Below are positions 24,580 to 33,214 of a stretch of DNA of 64,000 nt, piece by piece. The stretch spans positions 7,484,501 through 7,548,500 of the forward strand of contig NZ_CP082161.1 in assembly GCF_023101665.1 (NCBI RefSeq). Reading direction: 5' to 3'. This DNA is from Bradyrhizobium sp. 195 (lineage in GTDB: Bacteria > Pseudomonadota > Alphaproteobacteria > Rhizobiales > Xanthobacteraceae). The translations under genes and the position numbers were made by a program. The notes beneath the pieces are model-generated. The model ran no database searches, was not told the origin of the DNA, and saw only the letters and a list, made by a program, of their open reading frames with translations. Each line of letters begins with the position of its first letter. The stretch's first letter is position 1.

Positions 24580-24756
24580 ATGGGCGAAGTTATTCAATTT
24601 GTCTCGAAGTCCGAGCGCGAGCGAGTGCGCCTCATTCAGGAGGCGCGGGCCATCTACGACAGCATCTTCCCATCGGCTGATCCGGCCGGCGAGAGACAGG
24701 ACAAGGCGGCGGGCAGCCGCGGGTTTGTCCGGGGCGACGGGGGTAACCTCGCATGA
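24580..24756 (+). CDS. Small conserved-looking protein, unknown
   Basis: 58 residues from ATG 24580 (GGAG at 24571). 'MGEVIQFVSKSERERVRLIQ' then 'EARAIYDSIFPSADPAGER': a short amphipathic, charged helix with a disordered tail. I have seen similar openings in other Bradyrhizobium small proteins, but no function is known to me. Its TGA overlaps the ATG of the next gene (ATGA at 24753-24756), so the two are coupled. Confidence 0.6.
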   Translation: MGEVIQFVSKSERERVRLIQEARAIYDSIFPSADPAGERQDKAAGSRGFVRGDGGNLA

Positions 24757-24962
24757 TCAAGATCATCGCCGTCCTCTGTAGCCTCGCCTCTCCGACCAAT
24801 TGTCATGAGCAGATCGTCACCACCTCCGACTTTGCCGAGGTGTCGGTGCAATCCTGCCTGATGGGCGCGCCGCAGCTCGCCGACTGGATGAATCAGCATC
24901 CGGCGGAGCGCCTGGCGGCTTGGCGCTGCGTGATCGGGAAGCAGAGCGGCAGGGGAATCTGA
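24753..24962 (+). CDS. Small hypothetical protein with conserved cysteines
   Basis: 69 residues, coupled by ATGA overlap to the preceding small gene. Hydrophobic start ('MIKIIAVLCSLASP') may be a short signal or anchor. Then 'NCHEQIVTTSDFAEVSVQSC' and 'HPAERLAAWRCVIG' place three cysteines and Trp residues in the mature part. The pair looks like a conserved two-gene unit of unknown role, perhaps periplasmic. Confidence 0.6.
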   Translation: MIKIIAVLCSLASPTNCHEQIVTTSDFAEVSVQSCLMGAPQLADWMNQHPAERLAAWRCVIGKQSGRGI

Positions 24963-25113
24963 ACTCGACCTGCTTTCACTGAACGATCCCTGGCTTTGGT
25001 CCTGACGGCTGCAGTGACAAACGCCTTTCGAGCCAAGGCGGCCCGCGAAGACGGTGACGACGATACGTTGACGGAGTAACCTGCTGCGACCGTTCGCAGC
25101 AGGGGTAAGCCGG

Positions 25114-26049
25114 ATGGAAGTCGCCAGCCTCGTTCTTCCCGTATTCGCGATCATCGTCACCGGCTGGCTCGCGGGCGAACTCGGCTACCTCTCCCGTTCG
25201 CTTGCCGATGCCCTCGTGCACTTTGCCTACAACGTGGCGATGCCGGCGCTGCTGATCGTCACGATCGCACAGGAGCCGGCGCGCAATCTGCTGGAATGGC
25301 GCTTCCTGCTCGCATTCGGCGGCGGCTCCCTGATCTGCTTCGCCCTGGTCTTCCTGGTGGTCCGCGCCGGCGGAAAGCACGATCTTGCGAGCGGCACGAT
25401 ATACGGAATGGCGGCGGCGATGACCAACACCGGTTTCGTCGCGCTGCCGATCCTGCACGCGATCTACGGCCAGCCTGCCGTCCTGCCCGCGGCGGTGGCC
25501 ACGGTGTTCGTGGCCGCCGTGATGTTTCCGATCACGGTCATCCTGCTGGAAAAAGACGTGCGAGAGCCGGCGCATCCGGCAGGTTTGGTGAAGCAGATCC
25601 TGCTTAATCCGATGGTGCTGTCGACGCTCATTGGTCTGGTCTGGGCAATCACCGGCCTGCCGATTCCGGCGCCGGTCGCGGCCTATCTGAACATGATCGC
25701 CGACGCGCTCACGCCCTGCGCGCTGTTCGCCATCGGCCTCGGTCTGTCCGTCGAGGGCCTGCGCTCCAACCTGAAGGCATCGTTTGCGCTCGCCGCGGTG
25801 AAGCTGGTGGTCATGCCGCTGATCGTCTACGGACTCTGTGTGGTCTTGGTGCTCGATCCTCTCTACACGGTCGCGGCCGTCGTCTGCGCGGCCGTGCCGA
25901 CCGCAAAGACCGTGTATGTCCTCGCGCACGAGCACAAGGTCGAGGAGAAACTGGTTGCGGCCACGGTCTCGATCACGACGATGCTGTCGGTCGCGACATT
26001 GCTGGCCGCGCTCTATTTGCTCTCCGGCTTGGCGAGCGGCACGCGTTGA
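25114..26049 (+). CDS. AEC-family (auxin efflux carrier-like) transporter
   Basis: 311 residues with ten predicted transmembrane helices in two five-helix halves. The opening 'VFAIIVTGWLAGELGYLSRS' and 'FAYNVAMPALLIVTIAQEP' are typical of AEC carriers, as are 'AMTNTGFVALPILHAIYGQP' and the late 'AAVPTAKTVYVLAHEHKVEE'. Bacterial members export or import small organic acids such as malate; the substrate here is unknown. ATG 25114 follows AGGGG. Apparently monocistronic. Confidence 0.85.
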   Translation: MEVASLVLPVFAIIVTGWLAGELGYLSRSLADALVHFAYNVAMPALLIVTIAQEPARNLLEWRFLLAFGGGSLICFALVFLVVRAGGKHDLASGTIYGMAAAMTNTGFVALPILHAIYGQPAVLPAAVATVFVAAVMFPITVILLEKDVREPAHPAGLVKQILLNPMVLSTLIGLVWAITGLPIPAPVAAYLNMIADALTPCALFAIGLGLSVEGLRSNLKASFALAAVKLVVMPLIVYGLCVVLVLDPLYTVAAVVCAAVPTAKTVYVLAHEHKVEEKLVAATVSITTMLSVATLLAALYLLSGLASGTR

Positions 26050-26083
26050 TCGGCCATCGGCGTCCGTCTCGCCGAAATGTTAT

Positions 26084-26368
26084 CTATCGCGTGGTATTAT
26101 TCCAGGTGGGGACCGAGTTGGTCACGCCGACCGAGGGCCAATTGTACGAGCCGACCGACGGCGCCGTGACCGTGCCGGACGTCTGTCCGGATGACCCGTA
26201 GGACGCCCTCGGCTGCGCTGCCGATGCTGGCGCACCGCTATAGCTCGGCGCCACCACACCCGTGCTGTAATGTCGGCTCGACCGGACCTTCTTTGCTTCA
26301 GCCGCGAAAGGCGCGGCAAGCAATCCGGTCGTGATGAGCGCGGCAATGGCGAATTTGATGGTTTTCAT
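26084..26368 (-). CDS. Secreted Ser/Gly-rich hypothetical protein
   Basis: 94 residues from ATG 26368 (AAAGGATC upstream). Signal peptide 1-23 ('FAIAALITTGLLAAPFAAEA'), then 'KKVRSSRHYSTGV' and a Ser/Ala/Gly/Tyr-rich, probably disordered tail. No cysteines and no recognisable domain. Exported protein of unknown function, convergent with the AEC transporter gene. Confidence 0.65.
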   Translation of the reverse strand: MKTIKFAIAALITTGLLAAPFAAEAKKVRSSRHYSTGVVAPSYSGAPASAAQPRASYGSSGQTSGTVTAPSVGSYNWPSVGVTNSVPTWNNTTR

Positions 26369-26562
26369 GGCTGATCCTTTCGCCCGCTGCACGCCCCGGT
26401 ATTCAACTGTACATTCACCGGACAATTTCCATAGGTCTCAGTTCATAACTCCGTGCGCGGACGAAGGTGCCGAAGTGCAGGGAGCAGGGACCCGCCGCCT
26501 TCGGATGGACCCGAATCAGCGTTAGTGCATTGCGATCAGTGACTTCCCTGGACGCGAGCAGC

Positions 26563-26883
26563 ATGACCGGCGCCGAACTGAAGCAACTCCGCAACGACCT
26601 CTCCGACGCGCTCGAGCGGAAACTCACTGCGGCCGACATGGCCAAGCTCTGCGGATTGCCGGAGAAGGGCGGCGCTGACACCATCCGGCGCTGGGAGGTC
26701 AGCGGCCCGACGCCGTCGGCGACCAAAGTGCTGCGCGTGCTCGCGATGGCGAGCGAGCGCTATCCGATCCTGGAAAAGTTCGACATCTTCGATCGCCATG
26801 ACGTGCGCGAGGAGGACCGACCTGCAAAGCGCGCGGCGTTCCGCGAACAGATGCGCGATGAGGCGCGACGGCGTCTTGGTTAA
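26563..26883 (+). CDS. Small helix-turn-helix-like protein
   Basis: 106 residues from ATG 26563. 'MTGAELKQLRNDLSDALERK' and 'LTAADMAKLCGLPEKGGADT' followed by 'IRRWEVSGPTPSATKVLRVL' have the length and periodicity of an XRE-type DNA-binding domain (helix-turn-helix with an R-x-W-E after the second helix). The rest is a charged helical tail ('REQMRDEARRRLG'). Role unknown; targets cannot be told. The next gene downstream on the same strand is an outer-membrane protein 225 bp away. Confidence 0.55.
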   Translation: MTGAELKQLRNDLSDALERKLTAADMAKLCGLPEKGGADTIRRWEVSGPTPSATKVLRVLAMASERYPILEKFDIFDRHDVREEDRPAKRAAFREQMRDEARRRLG

Positions 26884-26941
26884 TGAAGCAGGCTCAGAGG
26901 TTACGGGAAAGCTGCGAAATTAAGCCTTTCTTCAGCATTTC

Positions 26942-26956
26942 TTAAGCCGACATTAA
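26942..26956. promoter_or_regulatory. Candidate CtrA box upstream of the outer-membrane protein gene
   Basis: TTAAGCCGACATTAA fits the alphaproteobacterial CtrA consensus TTAA-N7-TTAA exactly. A third TTAAG lies at 26920. The site is about 155 bp before ATG 27109. Confidence 0.4.
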
Positions 26957-27108
26957 GCACGAAAATCATTTGCAGCCCAATAAGTTAGCTTGGGCCTCGC
27001 TGTGCCACGCATGTGACAGCATTTTCGTCAAAAGCAAGCTATCTGCAAAACCAACGCCGGCGCGAAAAAGCGCGCTTGCCGGGGACCTTTAGTGTTGGAG
27101 TTCGGACT

Positions 27109-27834
27109 ATGAAGAAGATTCTGTTTGCGACCGTGGCGCTGCTTGCGATGGGCGCGGCTGCCCCGGCCGTCGGTGCCGATCTCGGCAACCGCAACTACTA
27201 TAAGACGCCCGCGCCGGCCTATGCCGCGCCAATCTATAACTGGACCGGTTTCTATATCGGCGGCCATGTCGGCGGCGCGTTCTCCAGCGACAACAACTTC
27301 AACGGCCTTTCCACCGGCAACAACGGCAACGGCCGTTTCCTCGGCGGCGTGCAGGTCGGTGGGGACTGGCAGTTCCATCCGAATTTCGTGGTCGGCGTCG
27401 AGGGTCAGTATTCCTGGCTTTCCGGCAGCGTCGGCGCAGTGTTTCCGGGCGGCATCGCCTACACCAACGACCAGCGTGGCCTCGGCTCGATCACCGGCCG
27501 CGTCGGCTACACCTGGGGCCCCGGCCTTCTTTATGTGAAGGGCGGCTATGCCTATTCGGACAACAATGAGAAGGTGACCGTCGGTGGCGTGCCGACCGCG
27601 TTCGTGATCGCTGGCGATCACCGCAACGGCTACACGGTCGGCGCCGGCCTCGAATACATGTTCGCCCCGAACTGGTCGGCCAAGGCCGAGTACCAGTACT
27701 ACAATTTCGGCGACGCGAGCTTCACCGGCGGACCGCTCGCGGGCACCGGCAGCTTCACCACCGACGACCACACCATCAAGGCGGGCGTCAACTACCGCTT
27801 CAATTGGGCAAGCCCGGCGGTCGCGCGCTACTGA
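27109..27834 (+). CDS. Outer-membrane beta-barrel protein (Omp25/RopB-like)
   Basis: 241 residues from ATG 27109. Signal peptide 1-22 ('ILFATVALLAMGAAAPAVGA'). Then the alphaproteobacterial Omp25/31 pattern: 'APIYNWTGFYIGGHVGGAFS', 'GRFLGGVQVGGDWQFHPNFV', 'SITGRVGYTWGPGLLYVKGG', 'GYTVGAGLEYMFAPNWSAKA' and a C-terminal strand 'IKAGVNYRFNWASPAVARY' ending in an aromatic residue two from the end. About eight strands. Structural barrel of the outer membrane. A good terminator follows, and a candidate CtrA box precedes. Confidence 0.9.
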   Translation: MKKILFATVALLAMGAAAPAVGADLGNRNYYKTPAPAYAAPIYNWTGFYIGGHVGGAFSSDNNFNGLSTGNNGNGRFLGGVQVGGDWQFHPNFVVGVEGQYSWLSGSVGAVFPGGIAYTNDQRGLGSITGRVGYTWGPGLLYVKGGYAYSDNNEKVTVGGVPTAFVIAGDHRNGYTVGAGLEYMFAPNWSAKAEYQYYNFGDASFTGGPLAGTGSFTTDDHTIKAGVNYRFNWASPAVARY

Positions 27835-27862
27835 TCGGTTACCGCAATCTTAAGATGACCCG

Positions 27863-27892
27863 GGGCCGGCGATTTCGCCGGCCCTTCTTTTT
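27863..27892 (+). terminator. Rho-independent terminator
   Basis: Perfect 9-bp GC stem (27863-27871 with 27876-27884), loop ATTT, then TTCTTTTTT. It lies 28 bases after the stop of the outer-membrane protein gene. Confidence 0.85.
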
Positions 27893-28000
27893 TCGCCCTG
27901 CGGAACACCCGCAACCTTTTGCGGAGATTGCGAATTTTTAACTCGCCGTGCGGATACTGCCGGCCACCAAGCAGAAACAAGAATTGTTGGGGGAATTTCG

Positions 28001-30142
28001 ATGGCGATCCGTCTCAGCCTTAGCGGCTCACTTGGCCGAATGCGGCCTCGTTTCAAAATGCCGACCTGGGGCGTGCGCGGCAGCCTGTTCGCGGCCTTCG
28101 CGGTGATTGCGGGCATGGGCCTCGTGATCTCGGCCGGCGCCGGCCTCGTGCTGCAAAATCTCGGCGGACGGATGACCGAACTGAGCGGGCGGGACATTCC
28201 GCGCCTTGCCGCCAGCCTGCAATTGTCGGCACTGAGCGCGAGCCTTGCGGCACAGGGACCGGCCCTGCTCGCGGCTCAAACCGAGGACGCCCTGAAAGAG
28301 CGCACCGCGAAGCTCAAGGAGTTGCAGGAGCAGACGCAGAAGAAGCTCAACGAGATCATCGAGCTCGGCGGCGACAAGTCCGTTGTCTCCGGACTCAGCG
28401 AGACCATGAAGAGCATCAACGAGGCGGCCCAGAGCCTGGCCAAGGCCGCCCGCGAACGGCTGGATATCGCCGCCCTCCACGACAAGCAATATGACGCGCT
28501 GCGCAGCGCGCAGGGCGCCTTCGTCGGCGCGGCCAGCCCGGCCATGCTCGACGCGCAGACACGGGTCAACGCCATTCTCGGCTCGGCCGACCTGTCCGCC
28601 GCAGATGCCTCCGACGCCGCGCAGACCGTCGGCCAGCTCGGCAACGTCGTCGCCAGCGGCAATCTCGCCGCCGCTGACATGAGTGCGGCGCTGTCGGCCA
28701 ACACGAGCGACAAGCTCGACGACATCCAGAAGGCACAGGGCCGCCTGCGCTCCAACCTCGATCTGTTGCCGGACAATCAGGGCAACAAGATGCTGCGCGA
28801 AACAGCGGAGAAGCTGCTCGCGCTCGGCACCGGCAAGACCGGCGTGTTCAATCTGCGCGAGAAGGAGCTCGATTCCGTCGACTACGGCCAGACCATCCTG
28901 GACGAGACCCGCAAGCTCAATATCGGCCTCGGCATCAGCGTGCAGCAGCTCGTCGACGGCGTGCAGAAGGAGACCAACGCCTCGACCTCCCAGGCGCAGC
29001 AGGATATCTCGCTTGCGACGACCGCGATGCTGGCCCTCGGGGCGCTGATGCTGGTCGGCTCGGCGCTGTTCGTCTGGCTCTATGTCGGCCGCAACATCCT
29101 GCGCCGGATCACCGGCCTGCAGCGCGCCATGCAGCTGCTCTCGGCCGGCGATCTCGACACCGAGATCCCGCGCGCCAAGCAGAATGACGAGATCGGTGCG
29201 ATGACCGATACGTTGACCGTGTTCCGCGACAGCATGATCGAAGCGCGGGCACTCGCCGCCGAGCAGGACAAGGACCGTATCGCCAAGGCGGAGCGGGCCG
29301 CGCGCATGGAAGCGAAGATCGCCGAATTCGAAAACACGGTGCGCTCCGCGCTCGACAATCTGGCGCAGTCGGCCAATTCGATGCAATCGACCGCGCAGAG
29401 CATGTCGACCACCGCCGACCAGTCCAACGCGCTGGTCAACGCGGTCGCCTCCGCCGCCGAGGAGACCTCGGTCAACGTGCAGACCGTGTCGTCGGGCACC
29501 GAGCAGCTGTCCTCCTCGATCGAGGAGATCAGCAAGCAGGTCGTCACTTCCGCCGCGATCGCCAAGAAGGCGGTCGACGAGGCCGGCGCCACCGACGCAA
29601 CGGTGCAGAGCCTTGCCGACAGCGCCAGCCGGATCAGCGTCGTGGTCGATTTGATCCAGACCATCGCCTCGCAGACCAATCTGCTCGCGCTCAACGCCAC
29701 CATCGAGGCGGCGCGTGCTGGCGAGGCCGGCCGCGGCTTCGCGGTGGTTGCCTCCGAGGTGAAGAGTCTCGCGAGCCAGACCGCCAAGGCGACGGAGGAA
29801 ATCCGCACACAGATCGCCAGCATGCAGGACATCACGACATCGGCAGTCGGCGCCATCCAGGGCATCGGCCGGATCATCGGCGAGATCGACGGCGTGACCA
29901 CGACGATCGCGGCCGCCGTCGAGGAGCAGGGCGCCGCCACCCGCGAGATCGCGCGCAACATCCAGCATGCGGCCGGCGGCACCAGCGAAGTCTCCAGCAA
30001 CATTGTCGGCGTCTCCACCGCGTCGGCCGAAGCGGGCGCCGCGGCGAACGAAGTGCTGAGCGCCTCCGACGCTCTGCGGCGCGAAGCCGACATGCTGCGC
30101 GGAGAGATCGACGCGTTCCTCAACAACATGCGGGCGGCGTAA
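28001..30142 (+). CDS. Methyl-accepting chemotaxis protein
   Basis: 713 residues, ATG 28001 after GGGGGAA. Transmembrane helices at about 30-50 and 340-362 bracket a helical periplasmic sensor domain of some 290 residues rich in Ala/Leu/Gln. A HAMP domain follows ('[20 protein letters not shown]'). The signalling domain has the conserved hairpin tip '[20 protein letters not shown]' and '[15 protein letters not shown]'. No C-terminal CheR-docking pentapeptide is present. It senses a ligand and controls CheA/CheW; no che genes are nearby. Confidence 0.95.
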   Translation: MAIRLSLSGSLGRMRPRFKMPTWGVRGSLFAAFAVIAGMGLVISAGAGLVLQNLGGRMTELSGRDIPRLAASLQLSALSASLAAQGPALLAAQTEDALKERTAKLKELQEQTQKKLNEIIELGGDKSVVSGLSETMKSINEAAQSLAKAARERLDIAALHDKQYDALRSAQGAFVGAASPAMLDAQTRVNAILGSADLSAADASDAAQTVGQLGNVVASGNLAAADMSAALSANTSDKLDDIQKAQGRLRSNLDLLPDNQGNKMLRETAEKLLALGTGKTGVFNLREKELDSVDYGQTILDETRKLNIGLGISVQQLVDGVQKETNASTSQAQQDISLATTAMLALGALMLVGSALFVWLYVGRNILRRITGLQRAMQLLSAGDLDTEIPRAKQNDEIGAMTDTLTVFRDSMIEARALAAEQDKDRIAKAERAARMEAKIAEFENTVRSALDNLAQSANSMQSTAQSMSTTADQSNALVNAVASAAEETSVNVQTVSSGTEQLSSSIEEISKQVVTSAAIAKKAVDEAGATDATVQSLADSASRISVVVDLIQTIASQTNLLALNATIEAARAGEAGRGFAVVASEVKSLASQTAKATEEIRTQIASMQDITTSAVGAIQGIGRIIGEIDGVTTTIAAAVEEQGAATREIARNIQHAAGGTSEVSSNIVGVSTASAEAGAAANEVLSASDALRREADMLRGEIDAFLNNMRAA

Positions 30143-30174
30143 GGACGCCGGCCCGTCGTTCCGAGACCAGGCCG

Positions 30175-30209
30175 GTAGCCCGTATGGAGCTGCGCTCCAT
30201 CCGGGCTAC
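30175..30209. repeat. Short hairpin repeat GTAGCCCG..CGGGCTAC
   Basis: Arms GTAGCCCGTATGGAG (30175-30189) and CTCCATCCGGGCTAC (30195-30209) pair apart from one mismatch and enclose CTGCG. This resembles the REP-like GTAGCCCGGATGGAGC elements common in Bradyrhizobium and related genomes. It may act as a processing or termination hairpin after the chemoreceptor gene. Confidence 0.65.
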
Positions 30210-30299
30210 GGAAAAAGCCCCGGTATGACCGCCATGCGGAGACCACACCCTGTCCTTTTTCGGCTGGCGCGCCGCCCGCGGCGGGTTTAAGCCGGTAGT

Positions 30300-31361
30300 A
30301 TGAACGCAAAAACCGATATCGTGCAGTCCTCGGCCGAGGCCCTGCGCTACCCCTGGGAACAGCATCCTGGTCACGACGAGATCGTCGAGGTGCGTCCCGG
30401 CGTGTTGTGGGCACGGCTGAAGCTGCCGTTTCGCCTCAACCACGTGAACGTCTACCTGCTCGCCGACGGCGACGGCTATGCCATGGTGGATACCGGCTTC
30501 GGCAACGAAGAGACGATCGAGGCCTGGACCAAGCTGTTCGACGGGCCGCTGAAGGGCGTCACCATCACGCGCCTGATCGTCACCCACTCCCACCCCGACC
30601 ATGTCGGACTTGCGGGCTGGGTCGTCGAGCGGTTCAACTGCCCGCTAGTGATGTCGCAGGTCGAATATCTGCAATCGGTCTATCACCAGAACCGCGGCAC
30701 CGCGGAGCGGCAGGAGGCGCAGCGGCTGTTCTTCCGCCACCATGGCATGGACGAGTCGCTCACCGAAAAGCTGCTGGGCCGCGGCCAGGATTATCTCAAG
30801 CGCGTCTCGGTGCTGCCGCCCTCCTACCGCCGCATCTCCCACGGCGACGACGTCGTGATCGGCACGCGCCGCTTCAAGGTAATCACCGGCGGCGGTCACG
30901 CGCTCGACCAGGTGATGCTCTATTGCGCCGACGACAAGCTGTTCCTCTCCGCCGACCAGGTGCTGAGCAAGATCTCGCCCAATGTCAGCGTCTGGGCGGT
31001 CGAGCCCGATCAGAATTCGCTCGGCGAATATCTGGCCTCGCTCGCTAGCCTCACCACCACGCTGCCCTACGACGTGCTGGTGCTGCCCGGCCACGGCGTG
31101 CCGTTCTACGGACTTAAGACCCGCATCAAGCAACTCGCCGACCACCATGAAGAGCGCTGCCGCCTGATCGCGGAAGCCTGCCGCGAAGTGCCGCAGACCT
31201 CGCGCGCCTTGGTGCCGGTCGTGTTCAACAAGCATGTGCTCGACGAGCACCAGATGGGCTTTGCCGCCGGCGAGCTGGTCGCTCACGTCAACTACATGAT
31301 CGTCGAGGGCCGGCTGACGGCGGAGACGAAGGACGGCGTGCTGCAATTCCGGACGACGTGA
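30300..31361 (+). CDS. MBL-fold metallo-hydrolase with C-terminal winged helix
   Basis: 353 residues. '[20 protein letters not shown]' is the metal-binding H-x-H-x-D-H motif; further ligands are His in '[14 protein letters not shown]' and '[13 protein letters not shown]', and Asp in '[10 protein letters not shown]'. The C-terminal 80 residues ('[20 protein letters not shown]' onward) fit the winged-helix tail seen in LACTB2/glyoxalase-like members. Soluble, two metal ions expected. Probably hydrolyses a thioester or phosphoester; the substrate is unknown. Not evidently in an operon with hemA, which has its own promoter. Confidence 0.85.
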   Translation: MNAKTDIVQSSAEALRYPWEQHPGHDEIVEVRPGVLWARLKLPFRLNHVNVYLLADGDGYAMVDTGFGNEETIEAWTKLFDGPLKGVTITRLIVTHSHPDHVGLAGWVVERFNCPLVMSQVEYLQSVYHQNRGTAERQEAQRLFFRHHGMDESLTEKLLGRGQDYLKRVSVLPPSYRRISHGDDVVIGTRRFKVITGGGHALDQVMLYCADDKLFLSADQVLSKISPNVSVWAVEPDQNSLGEYLASLASLTTTLPYDVLVLPGHGVPFYGLKTRIKQLADHHEERCRLIAEACREVPQTSRALVPVVFNKHVLDEHQMGFAAGELVAHVNYMIVEGRLTAETKDGVLQFRTT

Positions 31362-31494
31362 GCTAAGGCGTCGGCGCGACCGGCTGCGCAATCATGGACG
31401 GAGCGCGCGCCTTGGACAAAATGTCCATGGCAGCAGCCGGCGTCCGTGCCTTCCCTGGAGTCTCGGCCCCCGCCGGCGGGCCCGTGTTAGGCAT

Positions 31495-31508
31495 TTGATC
31501 CACATCAA
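31495..31508. promoter_or_regulatory. FixK/FNR-type box upstream of hemA
   Basis: TTGATCCACATCAA, a perfect TTGAT-N4-ATCAA site 143 bases before ATG 31645. With standard spacing, transcription would start near 31543. Oxygen control of hemA has been reported in Bradyrhizobium japonicum. Confidence 0.75.
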
Positions 31509-31644
31509 CTATCGCCGGCGATACGCCGCTATCAGTGAACCCGCGCGCCTCGTGACAAATGTGGGCGGGCGCATGGACATTGGAGCTGGAAAAGCTCTAA
31601 AAATGAGCGGCCGCCGTGGCCGGGTTCCGTTGCAGGTTTTGCCG

Positions 31645-32874
31645 ATGGATTACAACCAGTTCTTCGATTCCGCCCTCGATCGTCTCCACGCCGAGCGGCG
31701 CTACCGCGTGTTCGCGGACCTCGAGCGGACGGCCGGCCGATTCCCGCACGCGGTCTGGCACTCGCCCAAGGGCAAGCGCGACGTCGTGATCTGGTGCTCC
31801 AACGATTATCTCGGCATGGGCCAGCACCCGAAGGTGGTCGGTGCCATGGTCGAGACCGCGACGCGCGTCGGCACCGGTGCCGGCGGCACCCGCAACATCG
31901 CCGGCACGCATCATCCGCTGGTCCAGCTCGAGGCCGAGCTCGCCGACCTCCACGGCAAGGAAGCCGCGCTGCTGTTCACCTCGGGCTATGTCTCGAACCA
32001 GACCGGCATTCCGACCATCGCCAAGCTCATTCCGAACTGTCTCATCCTGTCGGACGAGCTCAACCACAATTCGATGATCGAGGGCATCCGCCAGTCGGGC
32101 TGCGAGCGGGTGGTGTTCCGCCACAACGATCTGGCGCATCTCGAGGCGTTGTTGAAAGCGGCCGACCCGAACCGGCCGAAGCTGATCGTCTGCGAGAGCC
32201 TCTATTCCATGGACGGCGACGTCGCCCCGCTCGCCAAGATCTGCGATCTCGCCGAGAAGTACAAGGCGATGACCTATGTCGACGAGGTCCACGCCGTCGG
32301 CATGTACGGCCCGCGCGGCGGCGGCATCGCCGAGCGTGACGGCGTCATGCACCGCATCGACATTCTGGAAGGCACGCTGGCGAAAGCGTTCGGCTGCCTC
32401 GGCGGCTACATCGCCGCCAACGGCCAGATCATCGACGCCGTGCGCTCCTATGCGCCGGGCTTCATCTTCACCACCGCGCTGCCGCCGGCGATCTGCTCGG
32501 CCGCGACCGCCGCGATCAAGCATCTGAAGACCTCGAGCTGGGAGCGCGAGCGCCATCAGGACCGAGCCGCCCGCGTCAAGGCGATCCTCAACGCCGCCGG
32601 CCTGCCTGTCATGTCGAGCGACACCCACATCGTGCCGCTGTTCGTCGGCGATCCCGAGAAGTGCAAGCAGGCGTCCGACCTCCTGCTCGAAGAGCACGGC
32701 ATCTACATCCAGCCGATCAACTATCCGACGGTCGCCAAGGGCAGCGAACGGCTGCGCATCACCCCCTCGCCCTATCACGACGACGGCCTGATCGATCAGC
32801 TCGCCGAAGCCCTGCTCCAGGTGTGGGACCGCCTCGGCCTGCCGCTGCGCGAGAAGTCGCTGGCGGCGGAGTAG
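31645..32874 (+). CDS. hemA: 5-aminolevulinate synthase
   Basis: 409 residues from ATG 31645, the known length of the Bradyrhizobium enzyme; the frame is open to 31495 but that stretch holds the FixK box and leader. The enzyme condenses glycine and succinyl-CoA into 5-aminolevulinate, the first step of heme synthesis in alphaproteobacteria. Visible motifs: '[18 protein letters not shown]', '[20 protein letters not shown]', '[17 protein letters not shown]', '[18 protein letters not shown]' and the PLP lysine Lys247 in '[14 protein letters not shown]'. Likely induced at low oxygen through the upstream FixK box. Confidence 0.97.
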   Translation: MDYNQFFDSALDRLHAERRYRVFADLERTAGRFPHAVWHSPKGKRDVVIWCSNDYLGMGQHPKVVGAMVETATRVGTGAGGTRNIAGTHHPLVQLEAELADLHGKEAALLFTSGYVSNQTGIPTIAKLIPNCLILSDELNHNSMIEGIRQSGCERVVFRHNDLAHLEALLKAADPNRPKLIVCESLYSMDGDVAPLAKICDLAEKYKAMTYVDEVHAVGMYGPRGGGIAERDGVMHRIDILEGTLAKAFGCLGGYIAANGQIIDAVRSYAPGFIFTTALPPAICSAATAAIKHLKTSSWERERHQDRAARVKAILNAAGLPVMSSDTHIVPLFVGDPEKCKQASDLLLEEHGIYIQPINYPTVAKGSERLRITPSPYHDDGLIDQLAEALLQVWDRLGLPLREKSLAAE

Positions 32875-32921
32875 GCGTTTTTCGCCTCTTCTTCGATCCA
32901 ACTTCTATCGAGCCCGGAGCT

Positions 32922-33089
32922 ACCCCCCTCCCCGACCCTCCCCCACAAGGGGGGAGGGGGCGAGACAGGTGTCTCCGCCTCACGTCGATTGGGCACGACC
33001 GCTCGACGCGAAGCATGCCGATTCTCATTGCCACGAGCGATCCTCTCTCCGTTCCCTCCCCCTTGTGGGGGAGGGTCAGGGAGGGGGGT
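32922..33089. repeat. Large inverted repeat, CCCTCCCC/GGGGAGGG family
   Basis: Arms of about 36 bases (32922-32958 and 33054-33089) are near-perfect complements; each contains an inner CCCTCCCCC..GGGGGAGGG palindrome. Between them is a small GAGACAGGTGTCTC hairpin. It fills the gap between hemA and the hybrid kinase gene and may terminate hemA transcription. Confidence 0.8.
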
Positions 33090-33214
33090 GCCACACGGGG
33101 ACTCTCTGAGCAGGCCCGCTAACGCCGCACACTTAACGACAACCCCAGTTCCTGCCCTCGCCCGCCATTTCGCTGTCGCCTCCACCGGTCCAACGCGCTA
33201 GATTTACAGGGAAA

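Noticed and set aside
28028..29968. 646-codon antisense frame across the chemoreceptor gene
   Set aside because: Shadow frame from high GC at third positions; repetitive His/Arg/Asp content, no ribosome-binding site, and the sense strand is an unmistakable chemoreceptor.
31495..31644. N-terminal 50-codon extension of hemA
   Set aside because: It begins inside the FixK box and would exceed the known 409-residue length.
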